Below are positions 42,013 through 51,213 of a DNA stretch of 64,000 bases, piece after piece (position 1 is the first letter of the stretch; each line of letters starts with the position of its first letter). Below the pieces are notes generated by a model that was given only the letters and a program-made list of their open reading frames with translations, ran no database searches and was not told the DNA's origin. Source of the stretch: JBMDXB01 sp048594975. GTDB taxonomy: Bacteria; Acidobacteriota; Vicinamibacteria; Vicinamibacterales; 2-12-FULL-66-21. Both the position numbers and the translations under genes were made by a program. Location of the stretch: positions 52,684 to 116,683 of the forward strand of contig JBMDXQ010000007.1 of assembly GCA_048594975.1 (NCBI GenBank). Direction: 5' to 3'.

Positions 42013-44682
42013 TCACTCCGTCCGAAGCGCAATGAGAGGGTCAACGGACGACGCGCGACGGGCTGGGCCAAACGCGGCGGCAAGCCCAGTCGTCGCAAGC
42101 ACCAGCAAGGCGCCTGCGTAGACCCTTGGATCGTGGGGCTGTACTTCGAAAAGGAATCCGCGCACCAGTCCCGAAAGCCCCCACGCACCCATCAGGCCAA
42201 TGCCGATGCCCGCCATCATGGTAACCAACGCGCCTCCGAGAACAGACCTGAGGATTGTCGAGGGCTGAGCGCCCAGAGCCATCCGAATCCCGATCTCCTG
42301 TGTTCGCTGGCTCACGACGTAACCGATCACGCCATAAATCCCCACACTCGCAATGCTCAGACCAAGGACCCCGAACAGCGCGAGCAGCAGCATATTGAAC
42401 CGCCGTTGTGCCACGAGCGCATCGAAGAAGTAAGTGAGGGTGTGTTCGTCGATACGTGTCGGCAAGCCATCGGGGAACTCAGACCAGATCGCTTGCCTCA
42501 CCGCAGGAAGGATTCCCTGTGCCCCGGAAGCTGTTCGGAGAACCAACGTGGCGCCAAAGACTCGACTCTGCGCCAGTGGGACGAATGCCTGCGTTCGCCA
42601 GCCGCTTTCGGGTCCATCATGGCGGATGTCTCCAACCACGCCGACGACTGTACGAAGACCGACGAGCCGGACGACTTTTCCGACAGCGTCCTCTCCCGGG
42701 AAATACCGGGCGGCCGCTGCCTGGTTGAGGATGACAACTGGCTCGCTGTTCTGGCTATCGGCGTCGGCAAACAACCGACCTCTCAGCAGCGGTACCTTGA
42801 GAGCCCGGAAGTAGTCCGGGGAAATCTGATTCAGGGCGATATCTGTATTCCGTGGCAATTCCCGGCCTGGAATCCCGAAGTCGAATGTCCGGAGATCGCC
42901 GCGAAGTGGCACTCCGCCGCCGGCAAGCGAGGCGACTTCGACGCCGGGAATTGCTCGGACGCGGTCCAGGACGTTCAGCAGTAACTGACGATTACGCTGC
43001 GCTGCTTGCTCGATGTTCGTTGGCACCTCAAGAACGCGCACCTGGACCGTCAACACGTCGTTGGGATCAACGCCGAGATCGACGTTACTCACTCGAGCAA
43101 AGCTTGCCAAAAACAGCCCCGATCCGACGAGGAGGACCACGGCGAGCGCGACCTCTGCGACGAGTAGGGTCGAGCGAACAACCGTGGTGCGACGCGTTGC
43201 GGTGCTCGTGCGTTCTGCCTGATTGAGCGCACCTGCGATGCTCGGACGAGAGAATTTCACGACTGGCGCCATGCCGAACGCGACGCCCGCCAGGACAGCC
43301 AGGATCCCAGTGGTCGCCAGCACCCGGATATCAACGGCGATGGTGGCGGCGCGGGGCACGTCCGCCGGAACAATCGAGCGAAGGAGATCGACTCCCCACC
43401 AGGCAACGGCGGCACCAAGCGCCGCTCCCGTCAGAGACAGGATGAGGCTCTCCAGCAGAAGGACACGCGACAAGTCCCAGCGTGACCCGCCGAGCGCTGC
43501 CCGAATACCGAGCTCGCGTGTGCGAGCAGTCGCGCGCACCAGCATAAGGTTGGCAAGATTGACGCAGGCGATGAGAAGGACGAACGACACCGCGGCGAGC
43601 AGCATGATCATCCACCTGCGCACGCCGCGAGTCACCAGCTCTTGCAGCGGTTCGACCTTGGCGACGCGGTCCGTGAACCAGCGCGGCGTCTCGGCCGCAA
43701 GGTTCGCGGTGATCTGATCCATCCGTGCCTGCGCCCGCTCGATCGATACGCCGTCGCGGAGCCGGCCGATGACATGAAGGTTGTAGCCGTAGCTATTGCC
43801 GCGCACACGGTCGGCGCTGCTGAATATGTACGGAATCCACACATCGACGGGTTCTTTGACGCCGAGGACATAGGTATCCACGGGATAGGAAAAGCCTGGC
43901 GGCATCACGCCCACGACTTCGAATGACGCCAGCTGGCCGGGAAGGGGGGCGTCGATGACATCAGGACTTCCACCAAATCTTCGTTGCCATAAGGCGTAGC
44001 TGATCACGGCCACGCGCGCCCGGCTGTCGACTTCGTCGTTACTGGAGAACCCACGCCCCAAAACCGGCTGTGTTCGCAGCACCGAAAAGAAGTCTGCGGT
44101 GACGCGTTGGGCTCGAAGGTTCTCCGGAAGGACGTCCCCCTGCCGCCTCAGGCTGATCTCGGCGTAGGCGACGGCCGCCAGACCCGTAAAGACGTCTTGC
44201 TGATCCATCCAATCGAGAAAGGTCTGAGGAGTGGTCAGGTTCAACGCTGATGGTGCGCTGTCTTTCACGTTGAGCTCGCCGACGGCGACGAGCCGGTCGC
44301 TCTCAGGGAACGGTAAACCCCGCAGGATTACCGCGTCCACCACGGAGAAGATCGCGGTCGTCGCACCAATGCTCAGTGTCAGTACCGCCAGCGCGACGCC
44401 CGTAAAGGCCGGCGTCCGTCGCAGCGAACGGACGGCGTGGCGGGCGTCGCGCCAAAGCAGGTCGAGCCAGATCGGGCGGACTTCGCGCACCGCCTGAGTC
44501 ACCTGTGTCAGACCACCGAGATCGCGCAGTGCCATCCGTCTCGCCTCGGCGGGAGATACCCCACGGCGTACGTGCGCCTCGATCTCCTGTTCGATGTGAA
44601 ATTGCAGTTCGTCGTCGACTTCGGCACCGATTCTGCGCCGTCCGGCAATTCCCCGAAGGTAGGCAACGAGTCGCGCGAACAT
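42013..44682 (-). CDS. ADOP-type ABC permease with N-terminal domain, 889 aa
   Basis: The complete acidobacterial form. Residues 1-75 are the soluble helical N-terminal domain (GAEVDDELQFHIEQEIEAHV, ARRMALRDLGG). TM1 follows in FTGVALAVLTLSIGATTAIF, then the MacB domain, FtsX1 with TRELGIRAALGGSRWDLSRV, a second periplasmic domain, and FtsX2 with EIGIRMALGAQPSTILRSVL, ending IALRTE. It begins 26 bases after the stop of the PadR gene in the same direction, so the PadR protein very probably controls it. Confidence 0.94.
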   Translation of the reverse strand: MFARLVAYLRGIAGRRRIGAEVDDELQFHIEQEIEAHVRRGVSPAEARRMALRDLGGLTQVTQAVREVRPIWLDLLWRDARHAVRSLRRTPAFTGVALAVLTLSIGATTAIFSVVDAVILRGLPFPESDRLVAVGELNVKDSAPSALNLTTPQTFLDWMDQQDVFTGLAAVAYAEISLRRQGDVLPENLRAQRVTADFFSVLRTQPVLGRGFSSNDEVDSRARVAVISYALWQRRFGGSPDVIDAPLPGQLASFEVVGVMPPGFSYPVDTYVLGVKEPVDVWIPYIFSSADRVRGNSYGYNLHVIGRLRDGVSIERAQARMDQITANLAAETPRWFTDRVAKVEPLQELVTRGVRRWMIMLLAAVSFVLLIACVNLANLMLVRATARTRELGIRAALGGSRWDLSRVLLLESLILSLTGAALGAAVAWWGVDLLRSIVPADVPRAATIAVDIRVLATTGILAVLAGVAFGMAPVVKFSRPSIAGALNQAERTSTATRRTTVVRSTLLVAEVALAVVLLVGSGLFLASFARVSNVDLGVDPNDVLTVQVRVLEVPTNIEQAAQRNRQLLLNVLDRVRAIPGVEVASLAGGGVPLRGDLRTFDFGIPGRELPRNTDIALNQISPDYFRALKVPLLRGRLFADADSQNSEPVVILNQAAAARYFPGEDAVGKVVRLVGLRTVVGVVGDIRHDGPESGWRTQAFVPLAQSRVFGATLVLRTASGAQGILPAVRQAIWSEFPDGLPTRIDEHTLTYFFDALVAQRRFNMLLLALFGVLGLSIASVGIYGVIGYVVSQRTQEIGIRMALGAQPSTILRSVLGGALVTMMAGIGIGLMGAWGLSGLVRGFLFEVQPHDPRVYAGALLVLATTGLAAAFGPARRASSVDPLIALRTE

Positions 44683-44708
44683 GCTTCAAACTCCATGCTG
44701 ACGAGCGG

Positions 44709-45035
44709 TCAGCCTGCCTGCAGAATCCTCTTCATGGAAAGAGCGAATTGCTCCCAGCTGGCGGTCTCGCTGTCCAAACGGCGGCGACCTGCAGGCGTCA
44801 GCGTGTAGATTCGGGCTCGGCGGTTGTTCTCAGAAGAAGTCATCTCAGACTTGACGTCGCCGCTGAGCTCGAGCCGATGGAGCGCTGGGTACAACGAGCC
44901 TTGACTCGCATTCAGCCCGTCACGCGAAATCTGCCGGATACGGTTGGCAATACCCCAGCCATGATTGGGACCGAGCGTAAGGATCTTCAGAATCAGTAGG
45001 TCGAGAGTGCCCTGCAGCAGGTCGGTTTTCGGCAA
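44709..45035 (-). CDS. PadR family transcriptional regulator (TTG start)
   Basis: A winged-helix regulator of 108 residues. The start is set at the TTG at 45035 because GAGAGGA lies 6 bases upstream and the protein then begins PKTDLLQGTLDLLILKILTL exactly as family members do; the frame runs open much further upstream but into the next gene's 3' region. GWGIANRIRQISRDGLNASQ and GSLYPALHRLELSGDVKSEM form the DNA-binding domain; a C-terminal helix (ETASWEQFALSMKRILQAG) should dimerise. It is the first gene of a PadR-ADOP unit and likely autoregulates it. Confidence 0.92.
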   Translation of the reverse strand: MPKTDLLQGTLDLLILKILTLGPNHGWGIANRIRQISRDGLNASQGSLYPALHRLELSGDVKSEMTSSENNRRARIYTLTPAGRRRLDSETASWEQFALSMKRILQAG

Positions 45036-45118
45036 GTGTGTCCTCTCAAGCTCCGAGAGGAAGTATGGAGGGTCTCGCTCTCGAAGGCAAGAGGAAGCCG
45101 GAAGACCTGTGTCGGTCG

Positions 45119-47689
45119 TCAGTTCGAATTCAGGGCGGTGACCGGGTTGGCTACGCTGACGCGGCGGGCGGCGAAGAAGGCGGCCAGGAAACCGGCGGCC
45201 AGAAGCAGCGCGCAGGCAATCGCGTACGTCGACGCGTCGAAGAGCTGCACGCCGAAGACCTGGTTGCGCAGGACGCGTGACGTGGCCGCCGCGCCGAACA
45301 GGCCAAAGGCGGTCCCGACACCGAGCAGCACTGCCCCTTCCCGCAGGAAGATGCCCATCAATGCGCGCTGGGATGCGCCGAGCGCCGTCCGGATCGCCAC
45401 CTCCTTCTGGCGCTGCTGTACGGCATACGCGGTCACGCCATAAATCCCCAGCATCGCTAGAAATGCCGCGATCGCGGCAAAACCAGCCAGCATCCATGTG
45501 AGGAAACGGGTCCCCGCGAGCGTCCGATCGTCGTGCGCAACGAGCCGAGGCGGATTGATCACCGCGTCCCGATCGATTTCCGCCGCCGCGCGCTGAAAGT
45601 GGTCAAACAACACCTGCCCCGGCCGGTCGCCGCGGACGTAAAACGTTCCGAACCGCCCGTCAGGCGTCCGCGGCATGTAGAAATCGCTCCGATCTCCATC
45701 GTCGTAGGTCTGTCTGACATCACCGGCGATCCCGACTACCGTTCGCCACGGCCCTGGAGTCGAGCCTCCCTGCGTGCGCGCGACGTCACGCACGCGTCTG
45801 CCAAGCGCGCCGCCCGCTGACCAGAGCCCTCGGGCCAGCGTCTCACTGATTACGGCAACTGGAGCTTCAGCCGACGCTTCCGCAGCGGTGAACTCGCGCC
45901 CCTGCGTGATCGCTATGCCGAAGGTCGAGAAGTATCCGGCGCTCACCGAGATGGCGCCGCCGCTGATGCCGGCCTTCCCCGCATCGGGCTCGATCAGATG
46001 TTCCGGCGGCGGGACGAACGGCGGCCAGCTGCTGAATACGACCTTCGATCCCGTCGCCGTCGTCACGCTGGCGGCAAAGTGCTCGTGGAACGAGCGGTAG
46101 GCTGCCGCATCGGGATAGTTCCGCGCGCGAAGCATGATCCGCGACGCGTTCAAGCCGGCGGGGTCGAACCCGAGGTCCGTGTTTATCATCTTGACGACGC
46201 TCCGGACCATGAGTCCGCAGCCGACGAGCAACACCACAGAGCCGGCAATCTCGATTGCGATCAATCCGCTCCGGAGGCGCCGCATCGGCCGTCCTTCGGT
46301 CGCGACACGTGCGTCCTGCTGCAAGGCATTCGTCACTCTGCGTCCCCATGACGTCAACGGAACCAGTGACAGCGCAATCGCGGACAGCAGACTGATGCCG
46401 CCGACCAGGGCCAGAACGTTCGTGTCGATCGAGATCCCGGCGGCGCTCGGCGCCGGCCGGCCGAGCTGCGTTTCGATGACCGGCGAGAGACTGCCCAGCA
46501 AAAAGGCCGTCATCGCGATGCCCGCTCCGAGCGCGATGATGCAGATGATCCCGGTTTCGGTGAGGAGCATCCGCGCGATGTGACGCCAACCGGAGCCGAG
46601 CGCCAGGCGGACCGCCACTTCCTTCCGACGCTGTATCGAGCGCAGCAGCATCAGCACTGCGATATTGGCGCAGACGATCACGAGCACGAGGCCGACCGCG
46701 ACTGTAATCCCGAGCAGCACCGGACGGAGACTCCCGAGCCAGCGATCGCGCGCAGACTCCAGGCGCACGCCGGACCAGTCGTTCGGAATCGGCGACGTCG
46801 CCGCGCGCCGGGCGGCTTCGGTCAGCCGGCGCTCCGCCGCTGCAGGCGGAACTCCCTCGCGCAGACGCACCATGTACGTGCGGATTGGCGCCGGGTGCGG
46901 AACCAGCAGGTCGATGCCGGTGCGGTCGCGGCCGAAGTAGAAGCCGGGCTCGAGGACGCCCACGATCCGGAACGTTTCTGCCGTTCCCGGACGGGACTCC
47001 GTTTCAGCGCGAATCAGCCGTCCGATCGCGCCGAGATCGGATCCGAAACGGTCGCGCCAGAGTGCATTGCCGATCAGGGCTATCGGCTCGGATCCAGCTG
47101 TGAAATCCCCGGCGGCCAACCGCCGTCCGGCGGCGACACCGACACCGAGACCCTCGACGAACCCGCGAGTGACCCGCAGGCCGCGCAGCGCCTGCGCATA
47201 GGCGCCATCACCGTAGAACGACTCGCCCGACGCTGAGATCGGAAACTCGACGACGTCCGCAACCGACGGCCAGTCGAGAGCGGTCATGCCGGAGGGCTCC
47301 CAGGGACCGGGCGGCGCGTACATGATGTGGTACAAACGATCCGATTCCGGGTACGGCAGGGAACGAATCAGGTAGGCATTGACGATGGAGACGGTCGACG
47401 TAGTCAGCGTGAAGCCGAGCGCGAGCGACAGCGTCGCCACGAGGGTGAAGAGCGGCGTGCGTCGCAAGCCGCGCGCCGCGAACCGGAAGTCCCGCCCCAG
47501 CGCATCGAGCCAGGCCCAGCCCCACACGTCTCTCGATCGCTCACGCAACTGCAGCGTATTGCCGAAGCGCACCGGCTCGCCCATCAACTCGCGGTGCGCC
47601 TCCATCTCCCGCTGCAGCGCGTCCTCGAGGCGGCCGCGATTGAGCAGGTACCAGACGCGACGGAGCCATTCGGCCATGACCGACTTCAC
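45119..47689 (-). CDS. ADOP-type ABC permease with N-terminal domain, 856 aa
   Basis: The GTG at 47689 is used because GGAGG lies 5 bases upstream; the next ATG (47677) has no ribosome site. The short soluble N-terminal domain (RGRLEDALQREMEAHRELMG) precedes TM1 in FTLVATLSLALGFTLTTSTV, which lacks the usual GAxxAIF signature. FtsX1 has RKEVAVRLALGSGWRHIARM, FtsX2 has QKEVAIRTALGASQRALMGI near 780; the tail reads SVANPVTALNSN in place of the usual ALRxE. A PadR gene lies just upstream (its stop at 47721), so the two form a unit. Confidence 0.93.
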   Translation of the reverse strand: MKSVMAEWLRRVWYLLNRGRLEDALQREMEAHRELMGEPVRFGNTLQLRERSRDVWGWAWLDALGRDFRFAARGLRRTPLFTLVATLSLALGFTLTTSTVSIVNAYLIRSLPYPESDRLYHIMYAPPGPWEPSGMTALDWPSVADVVEFPISASGESFYGDGAYAQALRGLRVTRGFVEGLGVGVAAGRRLAAGDFTAGSEPIALIGNALWRDRFGSDLGAIGRLIRAETESRPGTAETFRIVGVLEPGFYFGRDRTGIDLLVPHPAPIRTYMVRLREGVPPAAAERRLTEAARRAATSPIPNDWSGVRLESARDRWLGSLRPVLLGITVAVGLVLVIVCANIAVLMLLRSIQRRKEVAVRLALGSGWRHIARMLLTETGIICIIALGAGIAMTAFLLGSLSPVIETQLGRPAPSAAGISIDTNVLALVGGISLLSAIALSLVPLTSWGRRVTNALQQDARVATEGRPMRRLRSGLIAIEIAGSVVLLVGCGLMVRSVVKMINTDLGFDPAGLNASRIMLRARNYPDAAAYRSFHEHFAASVTTATGSKVVFSSWPPFVPPPEHLIEPDAGKAGISGGAISVSAGYFSTFGIAITQGREFTAAEASAEAPVAVISETLARGLWSAGGALGRRVRDVARTQGGSTPGPWRTVVGIAGDVRQTYDDGDRSDFYMPRTPDGRFGTFYVRGDRPGQVLFDHFQRAAAEIDRDAVINPPRLVAHDDRTLAGTRFLTWMLAGFAAIAAFLAMLGIYGVTAYAVQQRQKEVAIRTALGASQRALMGIFLREGAVLLGVGTAFGLFGAAATSRVLRNQVFGVQLFDASTYAIACALLLAAGFLAAFFAARRVSVANPVTALNSN

Positions 47690-47720
47690 GCGACCTCCCA
47701 CGGCGAACACCTCGGCGGCC

Positions 47721-48050
47721 TCATGCGGTGTCGAGCACCGCGCCGATGGCCGCGGTCACCCGCCGGTAGTTGGCGCGTTCGAGCTCCAGCTGTTTCCTAC
47801 CGGCCGGCGTCAGCTTGTACTCGCGAACCGCGCGGCCGGTCTCGGAGATCGCCGGCGAGGCATTGACCCATCCTCTGAGCAGCAGCTTCTGGAGCGCCGG
47901 ATACAGCGAGCCTTCCTCGACGCTCAGCTCTTCGTGCGACAGGGTGTGAATGCGCTGGGCGATGGCATAGCCGTGCCGCGGCCCGGCCGCCAGCACGCGG
48001 AGGATGAGCATGATCAGGGTGCCGGGAGGCAGTCCGTCTTCACGAGGCAT
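47721..48050 (-). CDS. PadR family transcriptional regulator
   Basis: A winged-helix protein of 109 residues. The ATG at 48050 is chosen because a strong promoter ends only about 15 bases upstream, which rules out earlier in-frame starts (48065 lies inside the -10). REDGLPPGTLIMLILRVLAA and GYAIAQRIHTLSHEELSVEE are the PadR helices, followed by GSLYPALQKLLLRGWV. The C-terminal helix reads ERANYRRVTAAIGAVL. It is 31 bases upstream of the permease start and should regulate that permease and itself. Confidence 0.92.
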   Translation of the reverse strand: MPREDGLPPGTLIMLILRVLAAGPRHGYAIAQRIHTLSHEELSVEEGSLYPALQKLLLRGWVNASPAISETGRAVREYKLTPAGRKQLELERANYRRVTAAIGAVLDTA

Positions 48051-48094
48051 AGTTAAACAAGGCATAGTATATATCGGCACAGGGCCGCGATCAA
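48046..48094 (-). promoter_or_regulatory. strong promoter and direct repeat upstream of the PadR gene
   Basis: On the minus strand TTGATC (48089-48094) and TATACT (48066-48071) are 17 bases apart, a near-consensus promoter in GC-rich surroundings. The transcript should begin near 48059, only about 8 bases before the ATG, so it is nearly leaderless. The octamer GGCATAGT (plus-strand reading) occurs twice, at 48046-48053 and 48061-48068, flanking the transcription start and so a candidate site for PadR autoregulation. Confidence 0.6.
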
Positions 48095-48490
48095 CGGGGA
48101 GACGAAATCCGCAGATCACATGCGACGTGCGAGCTGCACAAGGCACGTGCCGCACTTTGTACCATCAGAATTGGCTCGCGACATTCGAGGGTCGCCGCAG
48201 CGTTGCAGTCACTGCGCGGGGCCAGCGAGCACAGGAGCTGTTGCTGAGAATCCGCGAGCACTCGTATTCGGTGAAGACAAGACGTTCGATTAGCCTCTAG
48301 GCGCTCAGGGCTCGGACGGTCGGACGATCAGCCGGAGTAGGCAGGAGAGGTCACTGGCCGGCAGTGTGACCACAGCGACCGAATTGCCGGTCACGGCGAT
48401 TTGCCATCATCTGAAGCGAAGGCGTTCGCCGTCGCTGACCGGCAGCAGGCGGTGGGTTCGCATCCGCGAGCGCGGATCGCACCGCCGTGT
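48095..48490. other. intergenic stretch with no supportable gene
   Basis: About 400 bases between the divergent PadR promoter and the promoter of the three-gene cluster. Open frames here have no ribosome site, no recognisable product and no coding bias distinguishable from their opposite strands. Nothing could be identified. Confidence 0.5.
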
Positions 48491-48493
48491 TTG

Positions 48494-48521
48494 TTGCTGC
48501 CGCGACGACTGGCAGTATAAT
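48494..48521 (+). promoter_or_regulatory. promoter of the three-gene biosynthetic cluster
   Basis: TATAAT at 48516-48521 is a perfect -10, and TTGCTG at 48494-48499 a fair -35 with a 16-base spacer. The transcript leader would be about 36 bases before the ATG at 48564. Confidence 0.55.
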
Positions 48522-48563
48522 CCCACGCCGCGTCCAGCACACATATCGCGGGTCTGACCGGCA

Positions 48564-49823
48564 ATGCCACACCCGACGATCGTCTACACCACTGGCGTGT
48601 TCGACATGCTGCACCCTGGGCACCTTGCGATCCTGCGTCGCGCCCGGGCGCTCGGCGACCGCCTCGTGGTGGGAGTCCAGGAAGACGCCTCCGTCGAAGC
48701 GCAAAAGGGGACGCAGCCGATCATGCGCACCCGCGAGCGAACGACGATGCTGCGGGCGTTGCCGTTCGTCGACGAGGTGGTCACCTACAGCAACATCGAT
48801 CAACGGCCGATCCTGCGGCGGTTGAACCCTCACGTGCTGGTGCAGGGCGGTGACTGGTACCACACCGGAGATCGATCGAAGGTCGTCGAGTACGCGCGCC
48901 GCCACGGCATCCGCATCGTCGTCCTGTCGTATACGAAAGGCGTTTCGTCAACCGCGATCAAGGAGCGTGTGTTCCACTCGTTGAGCGAGGCGCGGCGCGA
49001 GAAGCAGCTCGAGTACGATCTCGCGATGCGGCTGGCGCTGATGCCGATCCGGCGGCTCGTGACGTACGAAGACAGCGATCCGGAACGCACCGCCCGAGTG
49101 GCGGAGCGCATCACAGCGCTCGGCGCACTGCTCGATCCGCTCGTGGTGGCCGACCTCGGAAGGGGCGGATCGCTTGTGGTGGACGGCACCAATCGTTTGG
49201 AGGCGCTCCGGCGGCTGGGCGCCCACTGGGCTCCTGTCCAGCGGGTTGCGTATTTCGACGCTCGAGACATCCAGGTGTGCGGGAACGAGCATTACATCGA
49301 CGCGGACGCCGGGCAGGTTTTGGGACTCGTGGAGAACGCTCGCGTTCCGCTCGCGCCGCACGCGTCGGGGCGCAGGGCCCCACGGTTGGGCGCAGGAACC
49401 TTGGCGCTCATCTACGCCGACGGTGCGGCGCGCTCGGTACCGGCGAGCGGCGAGTGGAAACACGACGTCCACCGGTTGAACGCTCTCGTGCGGAGCTACA
49501 AAGGACGGCTGCCGTTTCGCCGCAAGAGCGAAGTTGGGAACCTGATCGGGCGTGCCGACGTGCTGGTGAAATTCCGGCCGTTCAGCCCGTCCGATATCAA
49601 GGCACTCGTCGCGATGGGGATCACGCTCGAGACCGGCATCACCTGGCATATCCCTGAGAGCACCGTGATCCGGTTTGAGGTGCCGCTGACGCAGCTGACG
49701 CAAGGGTTCGACAGTCGGCCAGCGGCGGATCGCTACATGCGGGAGCTGATCGAGGCGCGTCAGGCGCGGCGTTCGGTCCGCCGCTACTGGTCCAACGTCT
49801 ACATCTGCGACGAGTGGGAGTAG
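48564..49823 (+). CDS. nucleotidyltransferase fused to ParB/Srx (SerK/SbnI-like) kinase domain
   Basis: A two-domain protein of 419 residues, first gene of the cluster. Residues 1-140 are a cytidylyltransferase-like domain: TTGVFDMLHPGHLAIL carries the HxGH nucleotide motif and GVSSTAIKERV the ISSTxIR-like one. Residues about 165-290 form a ParB/sulfiredoxin-like domain with VVDGTNRLEALRRLGA, the place of the DGHHR-type motif. The C-terminal part contains GITWHIPESTVIRFEVPLTQ, which resembles the end of SerK and SbnI, ParB-fold enzymes that phosphorylate free L-serine. The protein could therefore both phosphorylate and nucleotide-activate a serine-like substrate. Domain calls are from visible motifs; the reaction is inference. 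The fusion partner may also be a sugar- or glycerol-phosphate cytidylyltransferase. Confidence 0.75.
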   Translation: MPHPTIVYTTGVFDMLHPGHLAILRRARALGDRLVVGVQEDASVEAQKGTQPIMRTRERTTMLRALPFVDEVVTYSNIDQRPILRRLNPHVLVQGGDWYHTGDRSKVVEYARRHGIRIVVLSYTKGVSSTAIKERVFHSLSEARREKQLEYDLAMRLALMPIRRLVTYEDSDPERTARVAERITALGALLDPLVVADLGRGGSLVVDGTNRLEALRRLGAHWAPVQRVAYFDARDIQVCGNEHYIDADAGQVLGLVENARVPLAPHASGRRAPRLGAGTLALIYADGAARSVPASGEWKHDVHRLNALVRSYKGRLPFRRKSEVGNLIGRADVLVKFRPFSPSDIKALVAMGITLETGITWHIPESTVIRFEVPLTQLTQGFDSRPAADRYMRELIEARQARRSVRRYWSNVYICDEWE

Positions 49824-49845
49824 TGCCAATGGTGGGGCGGCGGCG

Positions 49846-51213
49846 GTGAACATCGACTCGGATTTCGGCGTGGTCTTCTGCGGTGGCGGTCCAGCCGCAC
49901 TCGGTCCCTTCGTCGCTGCCGCACGGCTCCGGCGCCTCGACGACCTGCTCGCCCGCCGCGTGCTGATCGCGGAGCGCGGCACCAGGATTGGGGCCGGCAG
50001 CCTTCGCCATTACCGGATTCTCTCGAATTCCTTCGGCGCCGCGTTCGTGGAAGGGATCGACACCGTTCCGGACGACAGCCCGCTCACACCGCTGCGACAG
50101 ACGGACACCGCCCGTCAGCTTCGGGAACATCGCCTCGACAACGTGCCGTTGAGAACCGCCGCCGTCTTCCTCGACGCGCTGGGCGACAGCGTGCAAGCGG
50201 TGGTCGAGCGGAACCCCGCGTGCGCCGTGGCGTGTTGCACGACCGTTGCGGACATCGGCCTGCGTGCGGGTGGAGGCATCGCGATCACGATGGTTCGAGA
50301 AGGCGTCGAGAGAACGATTCGGGCCGAACGCGCCGTAATCTCGATGGGCGGACGGCCCGCCGCCGCGCCCGAGCAACTGGAGGTCTGTCCGGGCGCCACG
50401 CTGGCCCGATGGTCGGCGAAGCTGCAGCCGGTCTCAACCCTGCTCGACGACCGCAGGTTTCTGCCGGCCCATCTGCTCGACGAGTTGCAGAGGACCGGAC
50501 GCATCGCCATCGTTGGGGGCTCGCACAGCGCGTGGTCCGCCGCGCTCGTGCTGCTGCGCGACTTGCGTGTGTGGACGGGCGACGCGCCCTCGCCCCGGAT
50601 CGCGCTCTTGCACCGCAGTCCCATTCGGCTGTTCTATCTGACGGCTGCCGATGCGGCCGCCGACGGCTTCCCGTTCGACCCGGTCCGGGACGTCTGTCCG
50701 CTGAGTGGCCGCGTCAACCGCGCCGGGGGCCTCAAAGGGGAAGCGCGGCATCTCGCGCGGCGGATACTGCGCAGCAATGCCGACGACGAGCTGCCCATCG
50801 AGTTGATCGATCTTGCGGATCCCGCGCGGCGCCCGGCTGTCGTGGACGCGTTGGACCGGGCCGCCGTTGTCTTCGTGGCCACCGGATTCCAGGCAAACCT
50901 GCCCATGCTCCACGATGAAACCGGGCGGCCCTTGCACCTGGCGGTTCGCGCCGGCGGCCTGCTCGTCAACGACGCGGGCGCGCTAGTGGCCCATGACGGT
51001 CGGGTGTTGCCGCAGCTCCACGCCTACGGTCTCGGCGTGCACACGCCGGCGTCCGCGCGCATCGGCGGCGAGCCGAATTACGGCAAGGCCATCACCAGCG
51101 CGTGGCTGTATCAGCACGATCTCGGCGAGTCCGCGCTTGAGTGGCTCCTCGACGGCAACCAGGACGGTCGCCCAAACCACCCGGTCCTGGCGCGCGCAGG
51201 TCTCGGTTGGTGA
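49846..51213 (+). CDS. FAD/NAD(P)-binding monooxygenase-like protein
   Basis: The middle gene of the cluster, 455 residues from a GTG at 49846, 22 bases after the first gene. VVFCGGGPAALGPFVAAARL is an N-terminal FAD-binding fold (the usual GxGxxG reads GGGPAA); IAIVGGSHSAWSAALVLLRD near 220 is a second dinucleotide site, for NADPH; VVFVATGFQANLPML near 345 is the ATG-containing motif of class B flavin monooxygenases. This layout is that of lysine/ornithine N-monooxygenases (SidA/IucD/PvdA group) and related enzymes that hydroxylate amines. The substrate is unknown; given the neighbours an amine or nucleotide-bound amine is plausible. FrbG of the FR-900098 pathway is a precedent for a flavin N-oxygenase acting beside a nucleotidyltransferase-PLP fusion. 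Confidence 0.75.
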   Translation: MNIDSDFGVVFCGGGPAALGPFVAAARLRRLDDLLARRVLIAERGTRIGAGSLRHYRILSNSFGAAFVEGIDTVPDDSPLTPLRQTDTARQLREHRLDNVPLRTAAVFLDALGDSVQAVVERNPACAVACCTTVADIGLRAGGGIAITMVREGVERTIRAERAVISMGGRPAAAPEQLEVCPGATLARWSAKLQPVSTLLDDRRFLPAHLLDELQRTGRIAIVGGSHSAWSAALVLLRDLRVWTGDAPSPRIALLHRSPIRLFYLTAADAAADGFPFDPVRDVCPLSGRVNRAGGLKGEARHLARRILRSNADDELPIELIDLADPARRPAVVDALDRAAVVFVATGFQANLPMLHDETGRPLHLAVRAGGLLVNDAGALVAHDGRVLPQLHAYGLGVHTPASARIGGEPNYGKAITSAWLYQHDLGESALEWLLDGNQDGRPNHPVLARAGLGW

